A stretch of 64,000 nt of DNA from Capsicum annuum (GCF_002878395.1 NW_025862232.1:1-64000); one strand, 5' to 3'. Positions 1 through 12,107 are shown, numbered from the stretch's first letter. Notes: generated by a model from the sequence alone, not told the origin. Made by a program: numbers and translations.

Positions 1-82
1 GGGAGAAGTATACTTCTTAAATGATTACACTTTCCCTCCAAGACTTTCCCTTTATTTCCATTCATACCAATTGAACCTAACA
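1..82 (-). repeat. Copia 3' LTR (partial, window edge)
   Basis: Read on the minus strand the LTR starts TGTTAGGTTCAATTGG at position 82, directly after a purine tract. About 60 bases match the outer end of the right-hand LTR (5726-5787) with small indels. The rest lies outside the window. Confidence 0.8.
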
Positions 83-95
83 ATCCCCCATATGA
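83..95 (-). other. Copia polypurine tract
   Basis: On the minus strand the sequence is TCATATGGGGGAT immediately before the 3' LTR start TGTTAGG. This is the usual plus-strand priming site of plant Copia elements. The stretch from here to about 600 is non-coding 3' untranslated sequence of the element. Confidence 0.8.
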
Positions 96-599
96 ATGGT
101 AAATGGCTACTCTTTATAAAACTTTACGGACAAGTATGTGATAAGCAAGAAATAATTGATTGCATTAGGATAATTGGGTTTTCCTTTGAACTTTCCATAG
201 TAAACATGCATCGGATGCACTTAGGCAATCATTAGATTTGATATCTTTGAACCATCAAGCTCTAATGTACACCTAGACAACACATGTCACATAGTCTTTT
301 ACCATTTATGGTTCTCACGATTTTATTCGTTTCAGCTAGGAACACATCCTGGTTTCATGAGAGCTTAGAGAATAGACCTTTACTAAAATTCTTCTTGAAG
401 CGGCTTCCACTTCACCCTCACATAATTGATTTCTAAACATTCAATCCTATAGATTAAATAATTTGGTCAAATTTGCCAAATTTAGATAATCATTAAAAGG
501 CTTCACATCATAAGCCTTATCCTTGTTTACTAAATATTGTCTACATCATGAGAATGGGTTGGGTATATATTAAAAACGTTGAACCTATCACACACAACT

Positions 600-2040
600 T
601 TATTTGATCTCCTTGAACCTATCTCTTGGGATCTCTAGTCTGCTAGGTAGATTACCGTCATGCTGAATTGTTCTAGGCCATAAACCCATTGCCTTTGATG
701 TTCTCTCAACTCCCTCTTGAGATAGGCCTTTTGTAAGTAGATCCAACACATTATCCTTTTACTTCACATAGTCAACAGTGATAATTCCACTAAAGAGTAG
801 TTTTCTAATGGTATTATGTCTCCGTCTTATATGACAAGAATTACCATTATACATCATGCTCCCTATCCTACCTAATGCCACTGGCTATCACAATGTATAC
901 ATACTAGTGCCAATGGTTTGGGCCAATAAGGAATATCTTCGAATAAATTTTGGAGCTATTTTGCTTTTTCACCAACTTTATCTAATATGATAAATTTAGA
1001 TTCCATTGTTGAGAGAGAAATACCTGACTTTTTGGACGATTTCTAAGAGACTGCTCCTCCGCCTATAGTAAAAACATATCCTCTCATGGATTTTACTTCA
1101 TTTGATTCGATGATCCAATTTACATCACTATATCTGTCAATTAGCACGGGTTATTTATTATAGTGCAAAGCATAGTCTTGAGTGTATTTAAGATACCCCA
1201 AAACTCTTTTCATTGCCATCCAATGATTTTTATTGGGATTGCTCGTGTACCAACTCAACTTACTAATAGTACATGCTATGTCTGGCCATGTACAATTTAT
1301 GATATATATTAAACATCCCAACACTCTTGCTTAGTCCAACTGTGAGTCACTTTCACCTTCATTCTTTTGAAGTGCAAAGCTCTCATCTAATGGAGTCTTG
1401 GCAATACCAAAATTCAATTACTTGAATTTGTCAAGTACCTTTTTTATGTAATGAGACTATGACAATGCTAAACCTTATGGAGTTCTATGGATTCTTATTC
1501 CTAAGATTACATCCGCAACTCCAAGGTCTTTCATATCAAACTTGCTCTCAAGCATTCATTTTGTAGTATTTATGTAAGAAATGTCTCTACTGATGACCAG
1601 CATATCATCCACATACAAACAAAGAATGACCTTAACATTTAGAGTGTCTTTAATATAAACTCACATTCGTTTATCTTAAACCCATTTTCCAACATGGTTT
1701 GGTCAAACTTTGCATGCCACTATTTAGGTGCTTGTTTTAGTCCATAGAGTGACTTAACAAGTCTACACACCTTCTTTTCTTTACCAGGAATCACAAAACC
1801 CTCAGGTTGTTCTATGTAAATTTCTTTAACAAATTCTCCATTTAAAAATGTTATTTTCACATACATCTGATGGATTTCAAGACCACGTACTACCACCAAG
1901 GCAATTAACATCTGAATTGTTGTTATTCTTGTTACAAGTGAGAATGTATCAATGTAACCAAGGTGTTTGTTATGTTTGAAGCATTTTACTACAATTCTTG
2001 CCTTGTATTTGTCAATAGTGTCATCCACTTTCATTTTCCT
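600..2040 (-). pseudogene. Copia reverse transcriptase and RNase H (broken)
   Basis: The RT would copy element RNA into DNA in cytoplasmic particles and RNase H would remove the RNA. The open stretch 1720-2034 carries KARIVVKCF, then QMYVKITFLNGEF, then EIYIEQPEGF and LVKSLYGLKQAPK, all RT_2 landmarks. The polymerase box YVDDMLVISRD is encoded near 1586-1618. Farther on, the RNase H end appears around 690-830, with HIRRRHNTIRKLL, a TVDYVK box and LLTKGLSQEGVERTS. Anomalies: the usual catalytic Asp in MDVKTAFLNG is Tyr (MYVKITFLNG), and stops and frameshifts separate the RT palm from RNase H. It follows integrase in the same polyprotein. The assignment to Copia RT is secure and the exact ends are approximate. 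Confidence 0.9.
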
Positions 2041-2225
2041 TATTAAGATTCATTTAGAACCTAAGAGTTTATTTCCTGAAGGAAGATCAACCAACTCCTA
2101 AGTATGGTTGCTCAAGATGGATTCCATCTCACTATTGACTGCCTCTTTCCAAAAGGCTGAGTCTAAAGACGACATCGATTATTTAAATGTTTGAGGCTCA
2201 TTTTCTAAGAGAAATGTTACAAAAT

Positions 2226-3169
2226 TCAATCCAAAAAAAGTTGACATATACTATGTCTTGGATTCTCATCATTATGTATATCCTCATTTGGTTCATCTCG
2301 AGGTCGTTTAGACCCCCAACTAGACTGTTGATGTCTAGTTTTATATGGATAAATGTTTTCAAAAAACTTAGTATTATCTGATTTAATTATCGTATTTTCA
2401 TTGATATTCGAATGTTTAGATTTATGAACCAAAAATCGACATATTTTACTACTTTTAGCATATCCTATGAACATGTAGTCTACTTTCTTAGGTTTTATCT
2501 TCACCTTTTTAGGAATAGGAACTTGGGGTTTCTCTGTCACCCCCACACTTCGAAATATTTCAAGTTGGGTTTCCTTTCTTTCCATTTTACATATGAAATT
2601 TATTGTGTCTTACTATGGGACACCCTATTGAGTATTAGACTAGCTATAAAGATAGATTCCCCCCACAAGTTTTGTGGTAAACCATAACTTATAAGTAAGG
2701 TATTTATCATTTTCTTTAAGGTTCTATTTCTTCTTTTTGTAATTCTATTAGATTAGGATGAATACAGGGCCATATTTTGATGGACAATTTCATTTTCTAC
2801 ACAAATTTCATCAAAGGAAGATTCATATTCTCCACCCCTATTACTTCTTATTGTTTTGATCTTTTTCTCTAACTGATTTTCAACTTCTGTTTTTATATTG
2901 CCTAAAGATATCTATTGCTTCATCCTTACTATTTAGCAAATAGACATAATAGTACCTAGTACAATCATCAATTAAAGTTATAAATACTTTTTCCCACCAT
3001 GAGATGGTGTTGGATTTATATCACAAATGTCAGTGCAGATTAAATCTAAGGGATTGGAATTTCTTTCAACGGACTTATACGGATTCTTAGCATACTTGTA
3101 TTCCACACACATTTGACATTTTGATTTACTGCACTCAAAGTTTGGCAATACTTCTAAGTTAATCAGTTT
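2226..3169 (-). pseudogene. Copia integrase (broken)
   Basis: Integrase would insert the element cDNA into the nuclear genome. The zinc-binding part shows CQMC near 3100-3130. The core shows LDLICTDICDINP with the first catalytic Asp, then YFITLIDDCTRYYYVY. Farther on are HQNMALYSS and SNRITKRRNRTLKKMIN. In relatives this last block reads SNGIAERKNRTL, so the catalytic Glu appears to be replaced by Lys. At least four stop codons and several frameshifts occur. The C-terminal part is open at 2226-2585 (KVKIKPKKVDYMFIGYA, the usual sequence after the core). It sits between protease and RT as expected for Copia. Confidence 0.85.
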
Positions 3170-3720
3170 TCACAATGTTTTGTAATTTACATATTCTAAT
3201 CTTTCATGCCACAATTCATTAGACTCAAGCAAGTAAGAAGAAACAAAACTTTTATTAATTTCAACTGTCATTGCATTCATCTTAAAAAGGCCCACAGTGA
3301 GGTCGTCTTTTCCTACGTACACTTTTCCTTTACTAATTACAATCTTGTTAGAAATAAATACAAATTTGAATCTATTTTTATCAAGAAGTAATACGAAAAT
3401 AAAGTTATTTTGTAACTCCGATACATGAAAGACATTGTTGAGAGTCAACACTTTGTCTGATGTCATTTTCAAGCAGAATTTTCTTGTCCTTTCAACTTTT
3501 AAAGTTGTGGAGTTTGCCATATAGATCTTATCTTCTCTATGAGCCAGAGAAAATGCAGAAAACAACTTTGCATTGGCACAAATATGGCGATTTTCGCTGG
3601 AATCCATCTACCATTCTCGAGGATTTTCCACCAAGTTGCTTTCAGAAAGTATGGCACATTTGATCGTCCATTTCATTTTTGGATTCTGCCAAGTTCACTC
3701 GATCCTTCTTTTTGCCTTTC
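3170..3720 (-). pseudogene. Copia protease and GAG-pre-integrase domain (broken)
   Basis: This is the aspartic protease that would cut the polyprotein, followed by the short GAG-pre-integrase domain. The open frame 3170-3607 begins with MDSSENRHICAN. Relatives have VDSGATRHIC here, so the DSG active-site triad reads DSS. It continues with VLTLNNVFHVSEL and YVGKDDLTVGLFKMN, and ends in ELWHERLEYVNYKTL, the pre-integrase signature. A stop lies just upstream of the protease in the linker after the zinc knuckle. The domain identity is clear but the enzyme cannot be active. Confidence 0.85.
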
Positions 3721-4627
3721 TTTGGGGCACGACAATCAGTTTACTTGTGGCCAATCTTGCCACAATTAAATCATTTCCCCTTAAATTTCTTCTTAGGTTG
3801 ATTGCTTTCTTGCCCATCTTTCTTCCTCTTCTTTAAGTTCTTGGAGTAGTCTTTTACAATGTTAGCTCCACTAATTGCAGAGTTTCCTTTCGTCCTCCTC
3901 TCTGTAGCTTTGTTGTCTTCCTCTATGGACAACCTCACAATGAGGTCTTCAAATGTACGTCCTTTCATTTATGTTTCAAGTAATTTTTGAAGTCCTTCCA
4001 CAAAGGTGGAAACTTCTCATTATTTCAACAACTTGAAATGCTTCGTTCATAACCAAACCTATAACAAACTTCATGTGAATATTAAGAACATTTTTAATAT
4101 CTTCATATAAGGTATTCATAAAATTCATATCTTCAGTAAAGAGATCATAAATGATGACTTGCAATTCTTGTACTTGATATACGACAGTCTTGTTGTCAAT
4201 TATTTTGTACTCAAGGAATCTTGTATCAATAAACTTCTTAGTTCCATCATCCTCAGTCTTATATTTCTTTTCCAATGTATTCCATAATTCTTCTAATGTC
4301 TTCATTTCTCTATAAACATTGTATAAATCATCTTAGAGGCCACTTAGGATATAATTCCTACATCGGAAATCAGAATGTTTCCATGCCTCTGTTACAATGA
4401 ACCGCTCCTTGTCCGAATTTTATTCGAGCCCTTCTGAAACATCTTCTGATATAAACCTTTGAAGACATAAAGTTGTCAAATAGAAGAACATCTTTTGTTG
4501 CTACCACTTAAAATCTATTCCAGAAAATTTTCTAGGCATTTCCGCTAGTGCCATAGCAGGCAGTTATGTGACTGGTTGTAGCTACATTGGTTGCTGTCAC
4601 ACCATCAACATGATCGTCTGTAGTCAT
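3721..4627 (-). pseudogene. Copia gag with zinc knuckle (broken)
   Basis: Gag forms the virus-like particle. I place the start at the ATG at 4627-4625 (MTTDDHVDGV), after a leader ending GTGACAGAAA. Typical family words follow: KFSGIDF, FYLTTLCLQRF, EAWKHSDFRCRNYILSGL, then the open frame 3976-4305 with LEELWNTLEKKYKTEDDGTKKF and QVQELQVIIYDL. The frame 3771-3968 has FEDLIVRLSIEEDN and a basic tail. The zinc knuckle is at about 3735-3780 (FNCGKIGHK...TDC). Its first Cys codon is TGA and a second stop falls inside it. There is a frameshift after residue 30 and several stops. Confidence 0.85.
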
Positions 4628-4849
4628 TTTCTGTCACAAAAAGACAGTCAACTTTAGTATAAAAATATACTAATTACAAGTTTGTAGCAACTTTAAACTA
4701 TACTTGTTTCTAGTTTAATGATGAAGTTTTTATGTCTTCCAATCATTAACCGAATGAGCTTTAAATTGTGATGAAGTTTTTATTTCTTCAAATCACTTGT
4801 TAAGTTCAAACAGAGTAGAAAGCATAATGGTTTAATCTCCAGAAACCAA

Positions 4850-5787
4850 ATAGTACAGATTATGAAAAAATTAATTTCTTAAGATTATTGTTTCGGGTAC
4901 ACAGACTGTATGTTTCCTCAAATACTTCAACACAAGTTCAAGATTAATTCAAGAACGCCAATGAAGTTTTCAACATCTTCAACACAAGTTCAACATGAAC
5001 TATCAAATAAGTGTGTTATTTTAAAGAAACAATATGAAGTAGAAAACATAACCAAGTCCTCCGAATCACAGAGTGTCCTTTAGGAATTAGTTCCCTTCAA
5101 ATACCTGAGGTTGCGGAATTTTTCCTCTTAGGATAAAATGGCTCACAATCAGAATGTAGAGGTACCTCAAACCTTCTGATTCTTTGAACAAACTCAATGG
5201 TAGATGATCACACAGAGTTTTTAGAAGTAGAAGTGTGTTTTTTCAATACAGAAATTTCATATCTATCTGTAGAAAAATGCAGGTATTTATAGCCATCACA
5301 TGCCTCTTCAAAAAGGAGGCAATGGGTCAAGAAAGGGTGTATCACTTCGGAACAGTCATGTCTGTCCATTCCGAAAAAGTATGTCTTTTCTGAACTATCA
5401 TATCAGATAGAACAGTCACCCCATTTTTGAAACAGTGTGTCTTTCCTCGAAGGGTTGCAACCCTTTCAAGTAATGTTTCTACATGCATTCTACATGCATG
5501 TTCATAGAGAAAAAAATGTTTTAGATTTTTCCTTGGATTTTTTGGATCACTTGTTTTTTCAAGTTTCAAATAAATTTTGTCTAAAAAATTAATTTGGTTG
5601 ATCCAAAGCCGAATTCGAGCCAAGCGACGACGGTGCGAGGCACCTCTTGGTTCTTGCTTCACTACCCACTTAAGAAGTGTTACTCAATAAAAATACATTT
5701 AAGTTTCTTTCTCTCACCAATGTGGGAGAAGTATACTTTCTTAAATGAGTACACTTTCCCTCCAAGACTTTCCTTCCATTTTCCATT
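4850..5787 (-). repeat. Copia 5' LTR (approximate; outer end truncated)
   Basis: The outer 60 bases match the partial LTR at 1-82. Beyond TTCCATTCA at about 5787 the match stops, where the other copy continues 20 bases to its TG terminus, so the end was lost or replaced. The inner boundary is not resolved: I see no clean tRNA-Met primer-binding site between 4630 and 5280. A leader with repeated GAAGTTTTTAT words (4720-4980) lies between the LTR and gag. Confidence 0.6.
5284..5291 (-). promoter_or_regulatory. TATA box of Copia 5' LTR
   Basis: The minus strand reads GGCTATAAATACCTGC, a good plant TATA box inside the LTR, about 650 bases before the gag ATG. That is consistent with an LTR promoter driving the minus-strand element. 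Confidence 0.55.
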
Positions 5788-6156
5788 CACGGCCCTAGAA
5801 TTTCATGCATATATATTGTCAGAGAAGTGAGATGAGTTGCAGTCTCTTAATACTGATGTATTCAATAGTACTTGAGATTTCTTTAACTATCTATAAACGA
5901 TATAACTACTTAAGACAAAAGCTATAACCATACAACCAGTATTTTTTCGTATTCAATCCTCTATACTATAAAATTGTCTAAGAAATCTTCCTTCATTAGT
6001 TAGTTAAAAAAAACAGAAAGGAAAGAGGAGTTCAAAAAACCACAACGGGGGGGAGCGATAAGTTGCATTTAATTTCACCATACTTAGGTGAAAAAGCCAT
6101 GCTTGATTGTTAAACTAGAGTACTATGGTGTCCTTTGCCCCGTACGCCTATTGAAG
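5788..6156. other. Flanking AT-rich DNA, no gene seen
   Basis: This is sequence between the truncated Copia LTR and the SINE-like repeat. There is no open frame of note and no RNA gene or further repeat that I recognise. Confidence 0.5.
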
Positions 6157-6345
6157 AACGATGACAACAACAACATACCCAGTGTATTCCCTTAAAGTGG
6201 GTCTAGGGAGGGTAAAGTATATGCAGTCCATACCACTACCTCATATGAAATAGAGAGGTTGTTTTTGATAGACACTCGTCTCATGACAAATAACAGTATA
6301 CCGAGTATAGAACATAAAGACAAACAACAAAATATGATAACACAC
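6157..6345 (-). mobile_element. Au-SINE-like short interspersed repeat (degenerate)
   Basis: The plus strand reads ACAACAACAACATACCCAG, then a GGGAGGGTAAAG block, then TAGAGAGGTTG, the reverse of a repeat very common in nightshade DNA. On the minus strand it ends in TTG repeats, which fits the Au SINE family as I remember it. The 5' limit is approximate and no target duplication is clear. An alternative is another nightshade SINE. Confidence 0.55.
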
Positions 6346-6691
6346 CACTAGATAATAAAAGAAACAAGACACCCAGAGAATAATCCTATGAACTGATAAA
6401 TGTCACCCAACCACTAGGAGACATCTTACATATCATCAAATGCAAAGTTCACAACTATAACTCTACCCCTCCATCCTACTCTTGAAGACCAAGGAAGAAT
6501 GTTAAGCAGCAGTATTAATAAAACATTGCACCATGATTACTCTTATCCAACCTACCCGGACATGTCAGAGTGGAACAATCTAGAGAAGTATTTACTAGGA
6601 TGTGTGAATTGGTGGGTACCAAGGTGTTGCAAATGCCTTATGAAGTAACATTTATTTGATAGCAATGAAATAAGAGAACACTGCGAAATGT
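6346..6691. other. Flanking DNA, no gene seen
   Basis: Low-complexity AT-rich stretch. It may contain more of an old dispersed repeat next to the SINE, but I cannot place it. Confidence 0.4.
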
Positions 6692-6699
6692 GATGCTTG

Positions 6700-6820
6700 C
6701 TAAGTTGCACAGACTCTTCACTTTTGATGTCGCATCCATGTCGGATTCTACAAAAATACACTAGTTTTAGCAAATTCGACAAGCACCCGTTGACATTTTT
6801 GAAGAGTTTGAACAACATAG
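6700..6820. mobile_element. MITE, 121 bp, hAT-like, with 8-bp target duplication
   Basis: The element starts CTAAGTTGCACAGACTC and ends GAGTTTGAACAACATAG, whose reverse complement is CTATGTTGTTCAAACTC. The two halves pair as an imperfect inverted repeat with arms of about 55 bases. A perfect direct repeat GATGCTTG flanks it at 6692-6699 and 6821-6828. An 8-bp duplication is the hallmark of hAT elements. It has no coding capacity and would move with a hAT transposase from elsewhere. Confidence 0.8.
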
Positions 6821-6828
6821 GATGCTTG

Positions 6829-7022
6829 TTACTATCCAAACAACCATGACTATTATATTACTTTTATTTTTGTAATCTTATGATTCATTCTTGATTACTG
6901 AGTAATTAAATGCTATCAATGGAAGATTTAATGTCAGAATCTAAAATTTATGGAGTGATTTATGACACTTTCTTGTAGTAGAGTTGAAGTATGTATAAAT
7001 ATACTTATGGAGTAATTTATAT
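6829..7022. other. Flanking DNA up to the nest
   Basis: No gene seen. It ends at the GAAAC target copy (7023-7027) of element A. Confidence 0.5.
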
Positions 7023-7027
7023 GAAAC

Positions 7028-9374
7028 TGTCACGACCCAAGCCGAGGCCCTGGCTGCAACGAGCATCCCAAATCACGAAGGCCTGAGCGCTCTTTTCTAT
7101 CTAGCAATCATACACAACATTCATACAATATAAAGAAATACGGAATATTAACATACGAAAACATGGTCTATCTCATAATTCAACTAAACAACAGTATTCA
7201 AAACACACGACACCAGTCTGCAAAATCTCTACTAATTGAAAATAATATCTTTATGAGAATTGGGACACGGTCGGACTATGAATCAAAATAAAATAACAAT
7301 GACATATAAATTAGGCCTGACGGAATAGGGGAGGCTCACCAACTGCAAATCTCTGACAAATCAATCTATGACTTGGGACTGAGCCTCAGATCCTGAAATA
7401 TAAGAGGCCAATACAGATGTACTATACGCAAAGCAATCCAAAATAATGAACTTTTATGCAACATAAATGAGAGCAATTCATGAAAAATTTTACATACGAT
7501 ATATAGAAACACATTGTCATACTTAAAGACTTTGAAACTGCGACTCACTCTTTATCTTACTTTTGAGATAGATGGTACACCCTACATTTCGACAATTCCA
7601 CGAGCTATATGGATCCGCCCTTGACTCAGTGGCCAAGCCCCAAAACCAAGTTTGCCGCAAGGATTGGAGTCCTAATCACTATTATAGTATACCAGTGTCT
7701 CAAGGACAAGCATTTATTGGCTTTAGCCAATCACATCACCCAAATTGGCAAAACTTTATTTCCAGCGATGAGCCCTTACACTCAAACGCCTTTTATAGGG
7801 TAATCATCTACCTCTCTTTAAGCTCATTTTTAACGCTTTAAGACATGCATTCTTTGAAATCAAAATCTGAAAATCTTACTCCGTTATGGCATTCATCTAT
7901 TTGGTATCGTCATACCAATACTTGCAAGTCATGTCTAAGCCATTCAACATCATATTACAGTTTTTTCATTTAAAATATTGTGTTTAGACCACCAAACTAT
8001 TCAACTAGTATAAGAGGATGCGTATATTGAAATTCATAAAAACTTATGCAAAGATCCTCAATTTCAATTCACAAACACATGGTGGTCAAGTATCTTGTAA
8101 CAAACCATGCAACTCTTTAAATAATCACATTTCATTTATGTAAATAAGAAAACGCCCTCACTTCAGGTCATCACCAATATCAAGTCAATAAACAATAGTA
8201 AAGACATTTATATCATGTTTCTCAATATGCAATCCAATAATTCATAACAAGAGAGGGAGTATAATCTTCATGCTCTCAATTCAAGTTTCAAAACTCAAAC
8301 CACATGCAAACATATATATTCGAACAAAAATCAAATTTAAGGAGGGAGGCCTCAAGACCAAAACATTATTATCAAAAAGGGTTCACAATGCATAATTGTT
8401 ATTGTAAATTTAAAACCCTTCATAAATACATGATTTCTCATTCTTAAAACTTAATAAAAACAATTTCACCATGCCCATGTAGTTTAGAAAAACCCCAAGT
8501 ACCTTATGTTCTTTAGTTGAAGAATAGAACCCTAATCTTGACACTTTTCTTGGAATATCTTGGATTGAAAGACTTGAATTCTTGCCTTGAAGGAAATCCT
8601 AATTTCTCCTTGTTCTTGAGAGTGGAGAGGATTTGAGATGTTTTAAAACTGACAAAAGATGGATTATAATGTGTTTTGGATGATTTAAATCATGTGGGAG
8701 AAGTTTGGTGTGAGGAAAATACCAAAATACCCCTAGGGAAAGTACGTACAAGTTGTAGAAATTTTCAATTGATAACTTATCAACAAGTTGATGGCTTATC
8801 AACTCAAGTCATTACTTCTTTAAATGGGATGGTTATGGGCGATGACTTGGTTGATAAGTCATCACTTAGTTGATGACTTATCACCTCAAGTTGTCACTTT
8901 ATAAATGAAGTTGATAACATTCTTGTTAAGGCTGACGACTTGGCTGATAAGTCATCACTTAGTTGATGGCTTATCACCTCAACTCGTCACCTTGATGATA
9001 GACAGATATGCTAAGGTAAAACGAGCATAACTTTCCACTCCGATATCGGATTAAGGTAAAACCAGTTGTGTTAGAAAGAGGACTCAAAGATCTTTCTTTT
9101 GGTATAAAGTAGGACACTTAAATCATTATGTACATAGAGTAATGGTCGTTTAATGTTGACACAAGCTGAAGCATTCACTAAAACTTAATCGACAGAAACG
9201 TTCTCAACTCGTCATTGAGTTAAGAGATATTTTTGACCTCAATTCATATTCAATGGTATTACCACACTATAGAATTGATTATCACACATGTACTAACAAG
9301 GAATCATTGGGTTCGGGTCTATACGCGTAGGAACGACTGTTTGAATTCTAGCTCAAAAAATGTGGGGTGTTACA
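7028..9374 (-). repeat. Element A 3' LTR (2347 bp)
   Basis: On the minus strand it runs from TGTAACACCCC at 9374 to GGTCGTGACA at 7028. It contains a cassette of related words (TTGATGACTTATCACCTCAA and variants) at 8760-9000, next to the conserved box ending AAGTTATG near 9030. A splice-donor-like AAG/GTAC lies at 8503/8502. It is about 0.95 kb longer than its partner because the right copy has an internal deletion. Confidence 0.9.
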
Positions 9375-9390
9375 TTATCTCCCCCTTGGT
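9375..9390 (-). other. Element A polypurine tract
   Basis: The minus strand reads AAGGGGGAGATAA directly before the LTR start TGTAACACC. This is the plus-strand primer site and proves that the left LTR is the 3' LTR. Confidence 0.85.
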
Positions 9391-12107
9391 ATGGGTAGGG
9401 ACTTGATCATTTGTAACCTTGCATGAATATTTTTCCTCAACAAAATATGGAAAGTCATCAAACAAGCTTCCTAATAACCCCTAGTAAAACGTATAAACAT
9501 GAAACATGAGGTAATGAGACATTACATAGGTATGATCTTGCACATGAGTTCTATGAATCATAGTCAACACCACTAAGGCATGAGTATATTTGGTGATCAT
9601 AGGCCTGATTTACATTTGTCCTAATCATGAAATAAGATTTTGCGGAAGATAAGAAATTGAAGCATTCTCCACCTTAGAAGATACCACGAATAGACATTAC
9701 ACTTAGAAACATTTCTCATCTATGTCCCAAACAATAAATAACATACTTCATTATTTCCAACATACAATTCTCCCATAACACTTCTAACCATAAGAGCTTA
9801 AGTCCCGCCACATAATACTCCCATGTTGAAGCCTAACTCGAAGAAAAAGATGCTAGCTTAATCTATGGGACACCATATTCTACATCCCTTTAAGAATACT
9901 TTTCCATCTTATCACTATAATCGAACAACCTAAGGCCTTAAATCGAGGAGTACTAACCACATAGTGCATTGGTTTGCATTTTCATCAACCACAACATCCA
10001 AGCCTATCATTACTACACCCACTTCATGGATCTCTCCACTAAGACCAGAAAATTCAATCACTCTCATAAAGATTTTCGCCATAAATCTCCGTCCTAACTA
10101 TTTCACATAATGAAAGTTCATCTCCTTCTTCGCCCTTCTCTTATAACCTTACCTCAAGAAATCACACCAAAATTTTTACCTTCAAGAACATTTACACCCC
10201 TACCTAAAACATTACTACGCTTCCATAATCACTATCATACTAACATACAGAGGGTCATTAAGGGACCGAGCACAAGCATCATAAATGGGAGAAACACTAC
10301 TCAATTATAACTCATATTCGTTGATCTACTCATGGTGGGACATGGGGTAAATATACAATACAATCACGAAGTGCTTCATACATCATGTGTCTGGATCGTA
10401 AGTAGAGAGACGCTCATGCATAAATAAAACATAGAATGAGTACTTAGGACAGACCATAGCGGGAAACAGAGTGCTTACATCACGAGTCTTATAGCATAAT
10501 TTTAGAATTCATGAAGTCAACGATTGAGACAAGGACTTCTACTCAAAGCTATTGCTTCTTATTTTCAAATCCAAAAAAGTCATGAGTTTGCACAACTTTA
10601 TCATTTTGGCTAATCCTGACATAAAAATGAAGCGGATACCTATGAAGGTATAGTTCCTAAGAACCAAGCATAATTTGGGACACAGATTTATGCTTCATGA
10701 GCAAAATAACATAGAGCTTGGATTCTTGGAATATTAGATCCATGAGGGACATTATTGCTTCTAGTTGGAGGTCGAAACATGACATGAGTCACATAGAGAA
10801 CTCAGACCTTAGACATAGGCAGGTCTTGACTACATAAGACATTGGTATGACTTCTTAAATATGAAGTAGGAGGAATATGCTTGAATAGGTATAGGCTTAT
10901 CATGACTTCTCTCCACAGCCTGCCACACTGAGAAAGTTCAGGAACTACCTTAATTCACTATCTCCCCCTTAGATCAAAGTCATAATCCTAGGCTTGAGGA
11001 CATAACCTCTCATTAAATCTAAAAGCACAACATTAAGCACAAAGAGTTATCGCCACACATAAAACCTAAGCTTCCCTTGATAAACTACACTTTGAAGGCA
11101 TTGCCTTCCAAAAATGCTACTCTTAATTTTTGTTATCCTCTATAGCCATCAACCTACAACTTGCAATCTCATGAACATACAGATCCTCACTCCTTATCAC
11201 ATTAAAATCAACTCTCCACTACTTAACATTCTATCATTAGACCATTAATCACATAACTTACATAATAATAAAATTTGTAAGACTATATTGAAGGCACATA
11301 TTGCCTAATTATTTTTCGTCAATTCAACTATAAATACACCATAAAACAACTCCCCAGACTTCTCCATACTACAAAATCCAAGACTATGAACTAGGTACAT
11401 GCGACACTTATACCATAAAAGCTTACCTAACGCCATACTACCATGGGGTGTAACTTATTCTTACATACTTACGCCCTTATCAACTTAATGATTCAACCAC
11501 AATTTATCATTTTAATACCAATCGTCATGCACACATATATCTCACAATTACCACTTAAACTTTTCATAAATTATCAACCTAGACTCTTTCACAAATCACA
11601 TCAAGCCTACTAATTCTTTCCCATAAACATACATCATTAATATTAAGCTAATATTCTCGCCACCACGATCCACACCTAAAGTTCAAGCCTATAGTCTACA
11701 ATCAATCATGTACTGCCAATAAAGCATGCCACATTCAATACTAGTCCATCAAGTTGGGGAATTTCACTTCACTACTACCTACAATCACATCGTCTCCATG
11801 ACATTACTACTACACCTCAAAATCCACTACATACCTTCTCACATTAAGTGTACTTACCCATGTAAACATTCTCACTATCACCAATTTTTATAAACACCAA
11901 TGAGTCTCTTCCCATAACATATTGACTAGTCTACCCTTTTACATTCACAACCTATAACTAATTTCTATCACCACCATAATTATTCACTCTAGGATCCTTC
12001 CCTAATTTGAATAAATAATACTCATATCCAAACACTTCCTTCTCAGAATATCATACAATCTATAATTATTGATACCACACTATTCTATAATTATAAAATG
12101 GCAAACC
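9391..12107 (-). other. Element A interior, 3' part, non-coding
   Basis: There are 2.7 kb with no convincing gene. The largest open frame (10110-10310, plus) is short, matches nothing I recognise and runs against the element. I see no RT, integrase or zinc-knuckle motif on either strand. The interior is cut at 12107 by element B (target AAACC at 12103-12107). Confidence 0.7.

Larger units (their letters stand above)
1..5787 (-). mobile_element. Degenerate Ty1/copia retrotransposon (TNT1/Tork-like), 3' end cut by window edge
   Basis: The domain order on the minus strand is gag, zinc knuckle, protease, GAG-pre-integrase, integrase, RT, RNase H, which is the Copia order. LTR-like sequence recurs at 1-82 and in the stretch ending near 5787 (shared block beginning GGGAGAAGTATACTT). 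The protein fragments resemble the TNT1/Tork group of plants (inference from remembered family motifs such as DLWHxRLGHVNYK). Every domain has stops or frameshifts and several catalytic residues are gone, so the copy is dead. The outer LTR is incomplete in the window and the right LTR lacks its terminal 20 or so bases, so no target duplication can be read. Confidence 0.9.

Noticed and set aside
4838..4852. Possible Copia primer-binding site (minus strand TTTGGTTTCTGGAG)
   Set aside because: Too many differences from the tRNA-Met site and no CA terminus beside it, so the inner LTR edge was left open.
5342..5662. 106-codon open frame on the minus strand
   Set aside because: It lies wholly inside the Copia 5' LTR and overlaps the expected promoter and leader. 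No domain.
10110..10310. 66-codon plus-strand frame in element A
   Set aside because: Short, opposite to the element and without motif.
9375..12107. Possibility that the A interior is a decayed pol gene
   Set aside because: I searched both strands by eye for RT, integrase and zinc-knuckle words and found none, unlike the clear remnants in B and E.
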